This document shows, piece by piece, positions 32,297 to 41,009 of a DNA stretch of 64,000 bases. The position numbers and the translations under genes are program-made. Every line of letters begins with the position of its first letter. The first letter of the stretch is position 1. The stretch comes from Candidatus Rifleibacteriota bacterium (lineage in GTDB: Bacteria; Riflebacteria; Ozemobacteria; Ozemobacterales; Ozemobacteraceae), in the NCBI GenBank assembly GCA_029564115.1, contig JAKQQP010000177.1:36224-100223 (forward strand), in the 5' to 3' direction. A model generated the notes under the pieces. It did no database searches. It was not told the origin of the DNA and was given only the letters and a program-made list of their open reading frames with translations.

Positions 32297-33239
32297 ATCT
32301 GATAACTTAACGCCATTTCACCGGCCGGTACTGGTCGACGCCGTGGTCAAATACGCACTGCCCGTCGATGGCAGGATTTTCATCGATGCCACTTTTGGCC
32401 TGGGAGGCCACTCCAGGGCGGTATTGCAAGCATACCCTCAACTCGAGCGCCTGTTTGGCATAGACCGCGACTCTGAGATACTCGAGTATTCATGCAGTAG
32501 AATCGATGACCCCAGAATCACCAGATGCCATGCCAACGCTTCCGATTTACCCCTGTTGCTTGAAAGATTCGGCATCAAGGGGGTAGACGGCGTTTTGCTC
32601 GACCTGGGAGTCTCATCCTGGCAACTCGACAACCCCGCACGCGGCTTTTCCTTCACCCGCCCCGGCCCTCTCGACATGCGCATGAACAAAGACGAGGGAG
32701 TCACCGCTGCCGATCTGGTCAACAACCTGACCAAAGAAGAGCTGGCAAAGATTTTCTTTGAATATGGCGAAGAAAAATTCAGCAGACGCATTGCCGATGC
32801 CATAGTTAGAGAGAGAAGCGACAACCCGCTCACAACCACTGCCAGACTCGCAGAAATTGTCGTTGAGGCTATCCCGGCCCAAAACAGACGAAAAAGTCTT
32901 ATCCACCCGGCCACACGGGTTTTTCAAGCTCTAAGAATAGCCGTCAACAAAGAGCTCGAAGAAATCGAAAACTTCTTGAGCATTGTTCTTGGCTGCCTTA
33001 ACCCTGGCGGTCATCTATCAATAATCTCGTTTCACTCACTCGAAGACAGGCTGGTCAAAAACTTCATGCAGAAACACCAGAAAGGCTGCGAATGCCCTCC
33101 ACAGTTTCCTGTCTGTATCTGCGGCAAAAAACCTCAGCTGAAAATTCTGACCGGCAAAGCTATCTTTGCTGAAGACAGCGAAATCGCCGAAAACCCGCGC
33201 GCCCGTTCTGCAAGACTGCGGGCAGCCTGCAAAATTTAA
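32289..33239 (+). CDS. rsmH: 16S rRNA m4C1402 methyltransferase
   Basis: RsmH (MraW) methylates N4 of C1402 in 16S rRNA. The 316-residue protein has FHRPVLVDAVVKYA, the SAM motif IDATFGLGGHSRAVL, GIDRDSEILEY, LDLGVSSWQLDNPARGFSF, DMRMNKDEGVTAADLVN and NPGGHLSIISFHSLEDRLVK, all in normal order and length. The C-terminus carries a Cys-rich insert (KGCECPPQFPVCICGKKP), common in this family. It overlaps the ftsL-like gene and is followed after 12 bases by ftsI. Confidence 0.96.
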   Translation: MTESDNLTPFHRPVLVDAVVKYALPVDGRIFIDATFGLGGHSRAVLQAYPQLERLFGIDRDSEILEYSCSRIDDPRITRCHANASDLPLLLERFGIKGVDGVLLDLGVSSWQLDNPARGFSFTRPGPLDMRMNKDEGVTAADLVNNLTKEELAKIFFEYGEEKFSRRIADAIVRERSDNPLTTTARLAEIVVEAIPAQNRRKSLIHPATRVFQALRIAVNKELEEIENFLSIVLGCLNPGGHLSIISFHSLEDRLVKNFMQKHQKGCECPPQFPVCICGKKPQLKILTGKAIFAEDSEIAENPRARSARLRAACKI

Positions 33240-33251
33240 GGACAAGCAGCG

Positions 33252-35270
33252 ATGAAAAGTCGATGTATGCACCCGAGAACCGTCAGAGCCATAATACTTC
33301 TGGCACTTTCTGCGGTCATGATCATAGTTTTCTCGCTTCGCCTGATGCATCTGCAGATATTTCAGCACAATCAGTGGTCGCAGCGCTCTACCCGCAACCA
33401 CGTGAGTAAACGCGTGCTCGATATGAAACGCGGCAACATCCTCGACCGACGCGGCGATGAACTGGCCATTTCAGTCGACACCTTCACCGTCTACCTTTAC
33501 ACCAGAGAAGTAAAGTCTCTTACCGACGCCGCTAACGCTCTGGCAACAGTTCTGCCGATGACTCGAGAGGAAATTATCAGCAAAGTCGGCGATCGCAGCG
33601 GCTACATACAGATTTACAAAGAACTCGAACCGACCCTGGCCATGAAAATACAAAAACTCAACATCCCGGGCGTCAACCTTGAGAATCACTACCGCCGCTT
33701 TTACCCGCAAAAAACCCTGGCGTCAAACCTGATCGGCTTCACCGGAGCTGACCAGCAGGGCCTGGAAGGCCTGGAGCGCCTCTTCGACAAAACCCTGCGC
33801 GGCTACCCCGGCCTTGCTGTCCAGGAAGACATAAGCCTTAGCGAAAGCGGGCCGGCTAGAATGCGCGTCATAACCCCACCCATGGGTGGCAGCAATATCA
33901 ACCTCACCATCGATACCTTCATTCAGCACACCATCGAATCAGAGCTGACAAACCTGGTCAAACAGTATGAACCGGTCGATGCCACCGCCATCGTCATGGA
34001 TCCGCACAGCGGCGAAATACTCGGCATGGGCTGCCTTCCCAACTATGACTTGAACAATTTCGGCGAGGCAAAGCCTGAACACCGCAGAAACAGGCCAGCC
34101 ACCGACTTTTATGAGCCTGGCTCCTGTATCAAAATACTGGCTGTTGCCAGTGCTATCGAAAACGCGAAACTCGACCGCAGCACCCGTTTCTATTGCAGAG
34201 GCTACGGCGAAATGCCGGGGCGCCGCATCCGCTGCCACGGAGCGCACGGCCTCGTCGATATCGAAAAGGCAATAGCTGAATCATGCAATGCCGCAATGAT
34301 GCAGATTTCGCAAATGATCGAGCCTTCGATGCTTTATAGAACCTATAAAAAATTCGGCTTTGGCGATCCGACAGGTGCCGAAGTATTGTCTGAAAGCAAC
34401 GGTATTCTCAAGCCACCTTCGAAATGGTCAGGTTTCTCGCCATCTTCTCTGGCCATTGGCCAGGAAATGACCGTTACAAGCCTGCAGCTGGTTCAAGCCT
34501 ACTCTGCCATCGCCAACGGTGGCAATCTGATCAAACCAAGACTGGTAAGAAGAATAAGCTCCCCGGACAAAGATATCAGACAGGACTTCGGGCCAGAAAT
34601 AGTTGGTCGCGCCGTTTCCCCCGACATCGCCAGATCACTTCGCCGCATGTTGATGGGCGTTGTCGAAAATGGTACAGGCCGCATGGCCATGCTCGACGAC
34701 TACACTTCAGGAGGCAAAACGAGCACAGCCCAAAAAGCCAACCCGCGCGGCGGTTATTTCAATGACAAGGTCGTCGTCTCCTTTATCGGAATGGCACCGG
34801 CCCTGGACCCCAAAATAGTGCTTCTCGTCGCCGTAAATGAACCAAAAGGTGATGAGCGCACCCTCTACGGCGGCAAAATCACGGCACCGTCATTTGCCCG
34901 CATTGCCAACCGTGTATTAAAACACCTTAAAGTCCCGCCCGACCGCTTTATAACAGCTGAAGCCCGTGAAGCTCAGTTATTGAAGCGCAATCAGGTAGCC
35001 GCAGGCCAGGAAATAATCAAGCTGCCAAATCTGCTGACCAGCACCCAGACGGGTCACACCGCTTCCGGCTCAGCCGCTACTTCCAGAGAACTCGTTCCCG
35101 ATCTTAAAGGCAAATCGCTCAAAGCTGCCATTCAGGCTATCAATAAGCATGATCTGAAAGCCATTTTTGAAGGAAACGGCGTTGTAATTGCTCAACAGCC
35201 GCCAGCCGGCAGACCTTTGCCGCCGTCAAAGATTCTGCGCGTCAAATTATCACCGGATTTTATTGAATAA
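33252..35270 (+). CDS. ftsI: Class B penicillin-binding protein (FtsI type) with PASTA domain
   Basis: A septal peptidoglycan transpeptidase of 672 residues. A short cytoplasmic tail and one membrane anchor (~12-35) lead to the PBP dimerisation domain (RGNILDRRGDELAISVDT) and the transpeptidase domain. The active-site Ser is in EPGSCIKI (SxxK), and SCN is in IAESCNAAM. The third motif reads GGKTSTAQK, so KTS instead of the usual KTG. One PASTA domain (VPDLKGKSLKAAIQAIN) ends the protein. It lies between rsmH and murE as in other dcw clusters. A 193-base gap follows before murE. Confidence 0.93.
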   Translation: MKSRCMHPRTVRAIILLALSAVMIIVFSLRLMHLQIFQHNQWSQRSTRNHVSKRVLDMKRGNILDRRGDELAISVDTFTVYLYTREVKSLTDAANALATVLPMTREEIISKVGDRSGYIQIYKELEPTLAMKIQKLNIPGVNLENHYRRFYPQKTLASNLIGFTGADQQGLEGLERLFDKTLRGYPGLAVQEDISLSESGPARMRVITPPMGGSNINLTIDTFIQHTIESELTNLVKQYEPVDATAIVMDPHSGEILGMGCLPNYDLNNFGEAKPEHRRNRPATDFYEPGSCIKILAVASAIENAKLDRSTRFYCRGYGEMPGRRIRCHGAHGLVDIEKAIAESCNAAMMQISQMIEPSMLYRTYKKFGFGDPTGAEVLSESNGILKPPSKWSGFSPSSLAIGQEMTVTSLQLVQAYSAIANGGNLIKPRLVRRISSPDKDIRQDFGPEIVGRAVSPDIARSLRRMLMGVVENGTGRMAMLDDYTSGGKTSTAQKANPRGGYFNDKVVVSFIGMAPALDPKIVLLVAVNEPKGDERTLYGGKITAPSFARIANRVLKHLKVPPDRFITAEAREAQLLKRNQVAAGQEIIKLPNLLTSTQTGHTASGSAATSRELVPDLKGKSLKAAIQAINKHDLKAIFEGNGVVIAQQPPAGRPLPPSKILRVKLSPDFIE

Positions 35271-35463
35271 CCTGTTTCCTGCAGCACAAAAAACTGGTAG
35301 AATCCAATGCCGGAAATTCGTTGCAGAATTTTGTTTTATTGCCTGCAGACAAGGGTTATACCGACGCTAAGACCGACCACTCCGGTATCACCCGAAAGCT
35401 ACAGTTCTGTTCATGAAAAACGAATTCTGAATGTTGAAATATAGCCTTGACGGAGCTGAAACG

Positions 35464-36951
35464 ATGAAAACACTGCGCAACATACTGCCCTCCAATATAG
35501 TTTCTACCACCGGAGTTCTTGACATAGAAATAACCGGTATCGCTTTTGATTCACGCAAAGTTTGTAAGGGCAGCCTTTTTGTAGCACTGCCAGGCCAGCA
35601 CATAGATGGTTGTGCTTTTATATTTGACGCCCTCGAAAGAGGTGCTGTAGCCATAATGACTGAAGGCACCCGTAAAAATATCGAGGTGCCGGTAATAAAA
35701 GTAGATAACGCCCGCAAAGCTCTTTCTGAGGTTTCTGCAAAATTTTACGACAATCCCTCGACAAAATTGTCTCTACTCGGTATCACCGGCACAAAGGGCA
35801 AAACCACCATCACTTACCTCGCCCAGGGGATTATGCGCAAAGCTTTCGGCCATTCTTTCAGAATCGGAACCGTTGAATATGACATGGAATACGACAAGAT
35901 TCCGGCAACGAACACCACGCCAGAATCTCAGGTTCTGCAGTCGCTGCTCGACCAGGCTCTTAAAAACGGCATCAAACATGGTATTCTCGAAGTAAGCTCC
36001 CACTCTCTGAAGACCTGGCGAGTCGAAGATCTCTCTTTTACCGTCGCCGGTTTTACCAACCTGTCTCTCGAACATACCGAGTTTCACCCTAACATGAGCG
36101 ATTATTTCAATGCCAAAAAAAGATTTTTCACCGAAATCGCCCACCGCGATAAACAGTGCATTATCGGCATAGACAACGAATACGGCAGGCGTATGGCAAA
36201 TGAATGCCGGGCCGCCGGCATGAATGTGCAGACTGTTTCAGTTCATGATCACAGCGCCTCATTCTATTGTGAAGAACTGCGTATGAGCGGTGTTGGCAGC
36301 GATTTCTCGATCTGCAATGGCACAGAAAAGCATCGCTGCAGCGTCAATCTTCCCGGTGAATACAACGTATTCAACGCCCTGATGGCAGCCGCCATGACCA
36401 GAGCAGCCGGCGCTGACTGGGAATCAATCTGCGCTGGCCTGCATGCCGTTAAGAGTGTTCCCGGGCGCCTCGAGTCAATTGCCAACGACCACGGCGTGAA
36501 TGTCATTGTCGATTATGCTCACAGCCCCGACGCCCTCGAAAATGTTCTGAAAACGGTGAGACCGATCACTAGAAAGCGCCTGATAACAGTATTCGGCTGC
36601 GGTGGCAACCGTTCACAGGAAAAGCGCCCGGTCATGGGCCAGATAGCCGCAAAAAACTCTGACATTATCATTGTCACCAGTGACAACCCCCGCAAAGAAG
36701 AACCAGAAGCCATCATCAACCAGATAATGACAGGCATGACCGAAGAACTTGTCAGCGGCAAGACTGTGTTGCACGACCCTGACAGACGCTCCGCCATTTT
36801 CAAAGCTCTTAAAATGGCAGAGGCTGGTGATACTGTCGTTATCGCCGGCAAAGGACACGAAACCGGTCAATATTTCGCCGATCGCACGATGCCGTTTGAC
36901 GACCGCGAAGTAGCCCGCAGCTTTTTCAGGAAAAATGAAGATGAAAACTGA
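35464..36951 (+). CDS. murE: UDP-MurNAc-tripeptide synthetase
   Basis: MurE adds the third amino acid to the peptidoglycan precursor. This ~495-residue protein has the ATP-binding GITGTKGKTTITYLAQ, TPESQVLQSLLDQ, EVSSHSLKTWRV, VDYAHSPDALENVL and FGCGGNRSQEKRPVMG. The motif DNPRKEEPEAI is the one that marks meso-diaminopimelate-specific enzymes, so the stem peptide probably contains meso-DAP. I chose ATG 35464, which has GGAG eight bases upstream, over an in-frame ATG at 35431 without SD. It overlaps murF by 17 bases. Confidence 0.95.
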   Translation: MKTLRNILPSNIVSTTGVLDIEITGIAFDSRKVCKGSLFVALPGQHIDGCAFIFDALERGAVAIMTEGTRKNIEVPVIKVDNARKALSEVSAKFYDNPSTKLSLLGITGTKGKTTITYLAQGIMRKAFGHSFRIGTVEYDMEYDKIPATNTTPESQVLQSLLDQALKNGIKHGILEVSSHSLKTWRVEDLSFTVAGFTNLSLEHTEFHPNMSDYFNAKKRFFTEIAHRDKQCIIGIDNEYGRRMANECRAAGMNVQTVSVHDHSASFYCEELRMSGVGSDFSICNGTEKHRCSVNLPGEYNVFNALMAAAMTRAAGADWESICAGLHAVKSVPGRLESIANDHGVNVIVDYAHSPDALENVLKTVRPITRKRLITVFGCGGNRSQEKRPVMGQIAAKNSDIIIVTSDNPRKEEPEAIINQIMTGMTEELVSGKTVLHDPDRRSAIFKALKMAEAGDTVVIAGKGHETGQYFADRTMPFDDREVARSFFRKNEDEN

Positions 36952-38335
36952 ATTCGATGCCAGACTTCTGGCAGCGCGTTGTAACGGCCGGCTGCTCAAT
37001 GACATCAACCCCAGGTTAACAGACATCTGCATCGACTCCAGGGCTGTCAAACCAGGCAACGTCTACGTCGCTTTGATCGGCGAAACCCATGATGGCCATA
37101 AATTCGTGCCGGCGGCGATCGAAGCGGGGGCTGCCGCTGTTGTGGTTTCAACACTGCCCGAGCTTCCCGCCACTGAAAAAGTGGCGATAATTCAGGTCGA
37201 AGACACTTTAAAAGCTCTGCAGAGCATTGCCAAAAACCGGCGTAACGAGCTTTCAGCTTTTGTTATCGGCGTAACCGGCAGCAATGGGAAAACCACAACA
37301 CGCTCGATGGTGCATCACATACTTTCAGAGAAACACCGCTGCAGCGCTACCTCCGGCAATCTCAACAACCATATAGGTTTGCCACTGACCCTACTCGCCA
37401 TACCCCAGGACAGTCAATACGCTGTTCTCGAAATGGGGATGAATCACAGCGGCGAAATTCGCAATCTCTGCAATATCGCCACCCCTGATGCAGCTCTGAT
37501 CAGCAACATAGGCCCAGCCCACATTGGTATTCTCGGCAGTCTCGAGAATATCGCCCGAGCCAAAGCAGAGATTCTCGAACACCTCCCTGCAGGCAAAAAA
37601 GCGGTAGTTCCGGGCGATACCGGATTTGACCAGATATTTAAAACAGCCGCCGCCAATAGCGACCTCATAACTTTTGGCGAAAACCCCGGCAATGATTATC
37701 GGCTGCAAAACCTGCAGATGCATGAAGAATCGGTTGAATTCGACTTCATAACCCCGGCAGGTCATAAAACAGTAAAGCTGGCGCTGGCCGGCCGCCACAA
37801 CGCCTTCAATGCGGCGGCGGCCCTGACTCTCTGCCACCAGCTCGGCTGTGACCTGGATGCCGCAATCAGACGCATCAGCACTTTTTCCCCGGTAGGCGCC
37901 CGCATGGAAAGGGTCGACAAGGATGGAGTCACCGTATTGCTCGACTGCTACAACGCCAACCCCGGCTCGATGCAGGAAGCAGTGCGCTACCTGGCAATCT
38001 GCCACTCGCCGCGCATTGCAGTTCTTGGCGACATGCGGGAACTCGGAGAACTCTCGGAAAGCATGCATCGTCAGCTTGGCAGACAAGCGGCAGGAGCAGC
38101 CATAGACCTACTCGTCTGCATTGGCGATGACGCGGCATTTATCGCTGAAGAAGCTGAGCGCAGCGGCATGCCGAAAGAACGCGTAATATCGCTAAGCTCT
38201 GGCGACACAGCTGCCGAATTACTGAAAGAACGACTGCAAAAGGGCGCCACGGTGCTTTTCAAAGCCAGCAGAGGCATGCACTTCGAAAAAATAGTGCAGA
38301 AACTCTGGCCTGACCTTGGAAAAGACCTTCACTGA
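36935..38335 (+). CDS. murF: UDP-MurNAc-tripeptide--D-Ala-D-Ala ligase
   Basis: MurF adds the D-Ala-D-Ala dipeptide. The 466-residue protein has the N-terminal domain IDSRAVKPGNVYVALIGETHDGH, the ATP loop VIGVTGSNGKTTTRSMVHH, LEMGMNHSGEIRNL, SNIGPAHIGILGS and LDCYNANPGSMQEAV. Length is normal. Two start codons six bases apart (36935 and 36941) are equivalent; AGGA lies just before the first. The overlap with murE indicates translational coupling. Confidence 0.95.
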   Translation: MKMKTEFDARLLAARCNGRLLNDINPRLTDICIDSRAVKPGNVYVALIGETHDGHKFVPAAIEAGAAAVVVSTLPELPATEKVAIIQVEDTLKALQSIAKNRRNELSAFVIGVTGSNGKTTTRSMVHHILSEKHRCSATSGNLNNHIGLPLTLLAIPQDSQYAVLEMGMNHSGEIRNLCNIATPDAALISNIGPAHIGILGSLENIARAKAEILEHLPAGKKAVVPGDTGFDQIFKTAAANSDLITFGENPGNDYRLQNLQMHEESVEFDFITPAGHKTVKLALAGRHNAFNAAAALTLCHQLGCDLDAAIRRISTFSPVGARMERVDKDGVTVLLDCYNANPGSMQEAVRYLAICHSPRIAVLGDMRELGELSESMHRQLGRQAAGAAIDLLVCIGDDAAFIAEEAERSGMPKERVISLSSGDTAAELLKERLQKGATVLFKASRGMHFEKIVQKLWPDLGKDLH

Positions 38336-38356
38336 AACGGCCCCGGGAGGTTATAA

Positions 38357-39445
38357 GTGTTCAGCTCAATATTCGAGCCGCTCTCGATCAGAATAATTTT
38401 TTCCATCGTCACTTCTTTTCTACTTGCGATGATCATCGCACCCCGCGTTATCTTCAATCTTAAAACGCGGCAGATCGGCCAGACCGTCAGAGCCGAAGGG
38501 GTTCAGGAACACCTCAAAAAATCAGGCGTTCCGACCATGGGCGGCATCATCATTCTTATTCCGCTGATGATCACTACCCTGCTCTGGGCCAAGATCAACC
38601 CGTTTGTTGTCATTTCACTGCTGGTCACCTCGGCCATGGGGCTTATCGGTTTTTTCGACGATATCACCAAGGTCATCCGCGCCCGCTCTCTTGGTCTGAC
38701 CCCTCGCCAGAAACTTGCTGGTCAGATCTTAACCGGCCTGGCTGCGGCTCTGGCTATCAAATACTACCCGGGTCTGCGTTTTGAGCTGGCCAATTCTGCG
38801 GCAGGCGGAATCGACATGAGCGCTTCTGCAACCCAGATGCCGGTCTTCGGAGCTCTCGATCTGGGCTGGCTTTATATACCATTTGCCGTTGCAGTCATAG
38901 TCGGGGCAACGAATGCAGTCAATCTGACCGACGGCCTCGATGGCCTGGCCGCCGGCACCATGATCGTTGCCGCCACACCGTTTCTTGTTTTCGCCTATGT
39001 CTGCGGGCATCTGATTTTTGCCCGTCATCTCGGAGTCGCTTATATTGCCGGTGTTGGCGAACTGGCGATAATGAGTTCGGCCATAATCGGCGGCTGCTTC
39101 GGGTTTCTATGGCATAACGCTCACCCGGCGGCGGTATTCATGGGCGACACTGGCTCGCTCGCTCTAGGTGGCGCCCTTGCCTCTATCGCTCTCTGCAGCA
39201 AAACAGAAGTTTTTCTGGCTATTGTCGGCGGAATATTTGTAATCGAAGCGTTGTCTGTCATTCTTCAGGTCAGCTATTTCAAACTGACCAAAGGCAAACG
39301 CATTTTTAAAATGAGCCCTATTCACCACCACTTTGAGCTCTGCGGCTGGCCAGAAGAAAAAGTCGTCATCAGATTCTGGGTAATGGGAGTCATGATGGCG
39401 CTCGTCGGCCTGACACTTTTTGCTTCTCGTCTCGTAGCCCTTTAA
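38357..39445 (+). CDS. mraY: Phospho-MurNAc-pentapeptide-transferase
   Basis: MraY makes lipid I from UDP-MurNAc-pentapeptide and undecaprenyl phosphate. The 362-residue protein has about ten membrane segments and the family motifs VPTMGGIIIL, FFDDITKV, NLTDGLDGLAAG, FMGDTGSLALGG and PIHHHFELCGWPE. The start is GTG 38357 behind GGGAGG (38345-38350). It is the last gene of the cluster here: murD, ftsW, murG and the rest do not follow, and the next gene is on the other strand. Confidence 0.96.
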   Translation: MFSSIFEPLSIRIIFSIVTSFLLAMIIAPRVIFNLKTRQIGQTVRAEGVQEHLKKSGVPTMGGIIILIPLMITTLLWAKINPFVVISLLVTSAMGLIGFFDDITKVIRARSLGLTPRQKLAGQILTGLAAALAIKYYPGLRFELANSAAGGIDMSASATQMPVFGALDLGWLYIPFAVAVIVGATNAVNLTDGLDGLAAGTMIVAATPFLVFAYVCGHLIFARHLGVAYIAGVGELAIMSSAIIGGCFGFLWHNAHPAAVFMGDTGSLALGGALASIALCSKTEVFLAIVGGIFVIEALSVILQVSYFKLTKGKRIFKMSPIHHHFELCGWPEEKVVIRFWVMGVMMALVGLTLFASRLVAL

Positions 39446-39477
39446 CATAGCAGACACTGCGGGCGTTCCCACGGCAA

Positions 39478-39508
39478 AAAAATTCCCCGGCTGGACGGAG
39501 CCGGGGAC
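39478..39508 (-). terminator. Terminator of the DUF4382-like lipoprotein gene
   Basis: The stem CCCCGGCT/AGCCGGGG with a GGACGG loop is followed on the minus strand by a T run (A7 on the plus strand at 39474-39482). No T run follows on the plus strand, so it serves the minus-strand gene. Confidence 0.82.
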
Positions 39509-39538
39509 AAGCAATTGGGATGTTATGAACAAAACAAA

Positions 39539-40945
39539 TCAACGATAATATATCGTGAGTTGAATTCCGCTCATCTTGATGTCGACAATGTCGAAGTTGC
39601 GACTGGCCATAAAATAAATGCTGCTCGGGTTGCTTCTGATCATATCGGTTACATCGACTTTGTAAGAAGTACCGGGGTCGGCAGTGGCAAAGAAGTCACC
39701 GAGGAAACTACCGGTATTGGCAGTATTGCCAACCCACCAGCTGCCGAGATTCGTATCGGCACTCACCTGCTGGGTCGAAGCGAGATAGTTCTGACAGCGG
39801 GCTGAACCACCTATAGAGTGATAAACGGCAGTGAATTCGAGTTCGGCCTTAACAAAGGCGAGACTTATAAAATCGATATTTACGGGTGTCTCGAGAGAAA
39901 CTTCGGAAAATTCACCATTGGCGTCAGCAAGAGGATAAATCTGCGAGAACCAGCCGGTGCTACCTACTGTGCTCTTCACTACCGCCGGGTTCATCTGAAC
40001 AACCAGGTCTGCAACCTGGCCGGCAGTGACATCGACCATAAATTCGTAGTCGAGAAAGTCGGGGTGTGCAGCCCTGAGAGTATAAACTCCTGCTGGGACC
40101 TCAGGAAAACTGAAGGCACCGTTTGAATCTGTCGATGCTGACAAAGAGGGGCCGGCAGCGGGCATCAGCGAGACATTAACCCCAGAGAGCTTGTTGGCAG
40201 CATCGATGAAATTTTCTATACTGCCTTTCACTTCGCCTGCAGTGACTTCGTCGCTGACGTTCAACACCAGATCTGAAGCGATTTTAACAACAGGGGTCAT
40301 CATGAAAGAGTGCTTTTTGCCCTTCAGAAACTTTTGCATGCGACCAATGAATTTTACTGTGAGTCTGGTGCTGTAACCCTCTTTCAGTTCATATTTACCG
40401 ATGAATCTGATTTTTTTGGATGGAATGGTAACCGGATACAATTTATTCTCATATTCTATTTCGGCATCAGCAACGGAGAACTCCATGAAGTTGTATCTGC
40501 CGGCGGGAAGCTCCTGTTCTGCCAATACTTCAGCGAGAGTAGAAGCCGAGAGAAGGTTCACCCTGGTCTGAGGCATATTGATAGTTATTTTAGGCCCAAC
40601 TTCTGGCTTGACGGTCATCTTGTCAAAGGTTATAAAGATACTGTCAGATACTTCAGAGGTCTGAAGCAAAAGACGCAGAGAAGCAGGTCCTTTGTTTACA
40701 CCCTCTTTGAACTGGTAACCGATCTTGTGAGCGGATTTAGCGAACGTATATCTGCGATCTACCGGAGATGCGTAAGCAGCCGCCATCACCTGGGGTTTAA
40801 CCGTGTTCAGAGCCTGCGCCGACTTCTGAGCATTGGCAACGGAGGTATCGCCAACCGGGTTCGATGAACCAGAGAGAAAGAAACAGCCAGTCAGCAAAGG
40901 CAAAAATAAACCTATTGTTAAGGCCAGTATCAATTTCCGGTTCAT
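39539..40945 (-). CDS. DUF4382-like lipoprotein with carboxypeptidase-regulatory-like domain
   Basis: A 468-residue surface or periplasmic lipoprotein. The signal peptide ends in a lipobox (LPLLTGC, Cys21). Residues ~75-220 fit the DUF4382 pattern (SIFITFDKMTVKPE, then LPAGRYNFMEFSV and VPSKK-like strands). Residues ~225-305 form a carboxypeptidase-regulatory-like Ig fold (GEVKGSIENFIDAAN ... FSFPEVPAGVYTLRAAHPDF). The last ~140 residues (VNIDFISLAFVKAELEF) may be another beta domain. AAGGAGAT precedes the ATG. It is divergent from the giant surface protein. Confidence 0.78.
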   Translation of the reverse strand: MNRKLILALTIGLFLPLLTGCFFLSGSSNPVGDTSVANAQKSAQALNTVKPQVMAAAYASPVDRRYTFAKSAHKIGYQFKEGVNKGPASLRLLLQTSEVSDSIFITFDKMTVKPEVGPKITINMPQTRVNLLSASTLAEVLAEQELPAGRYNFMEFSVADAEIEYENKLYPVTIPSKKIRFIGKYELKEGYSTRLTVKFIGRMQKFLKGKKHSFMMTPVVKIASDLVLNVSDEVTAGEVKGSIENFIDAANKLSGVNVSLMPAAGPSLSASTDSNGAFSFPEVPAGVYTLRAAHPDFLDYEFMVDVTAGQVADLVVQMNPAVVKSTVGSTGWFSQIYPLADANGEFSEVSLETPVNIDFISLAFVKAELEFTAVYHSIGGSARCQNYLASTQQVSADTNLGSWWVGNTANTGSFLGDFFATADPGTSYKVDVTDMIRSNPSSIYFMASRNFDIVDIKMSGIQLTIYYR

Positions 40946-41009
40946 AAGATATCTCCTTCTTGTGGTCAGGTCAAAAATAATTCGGCGCTATTAATAAGGC
41001 AAGCAAATA

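Noticed and set aside
35271..35463. A riboswitch or promoter region between ftsI and murE
   Set aside because: Only a weak six-base stem (ATACCG/CGGTAT) with a long loop is seen, and there is no convincing -35/-10 pair.
40310..40867. A 185-codon plus-strand frame opposite the lipoprotein gene
   Set aside because: The minus strand encodes a lipoprotein with signal peptide, lipobox and SD; the plus frame has none of these.
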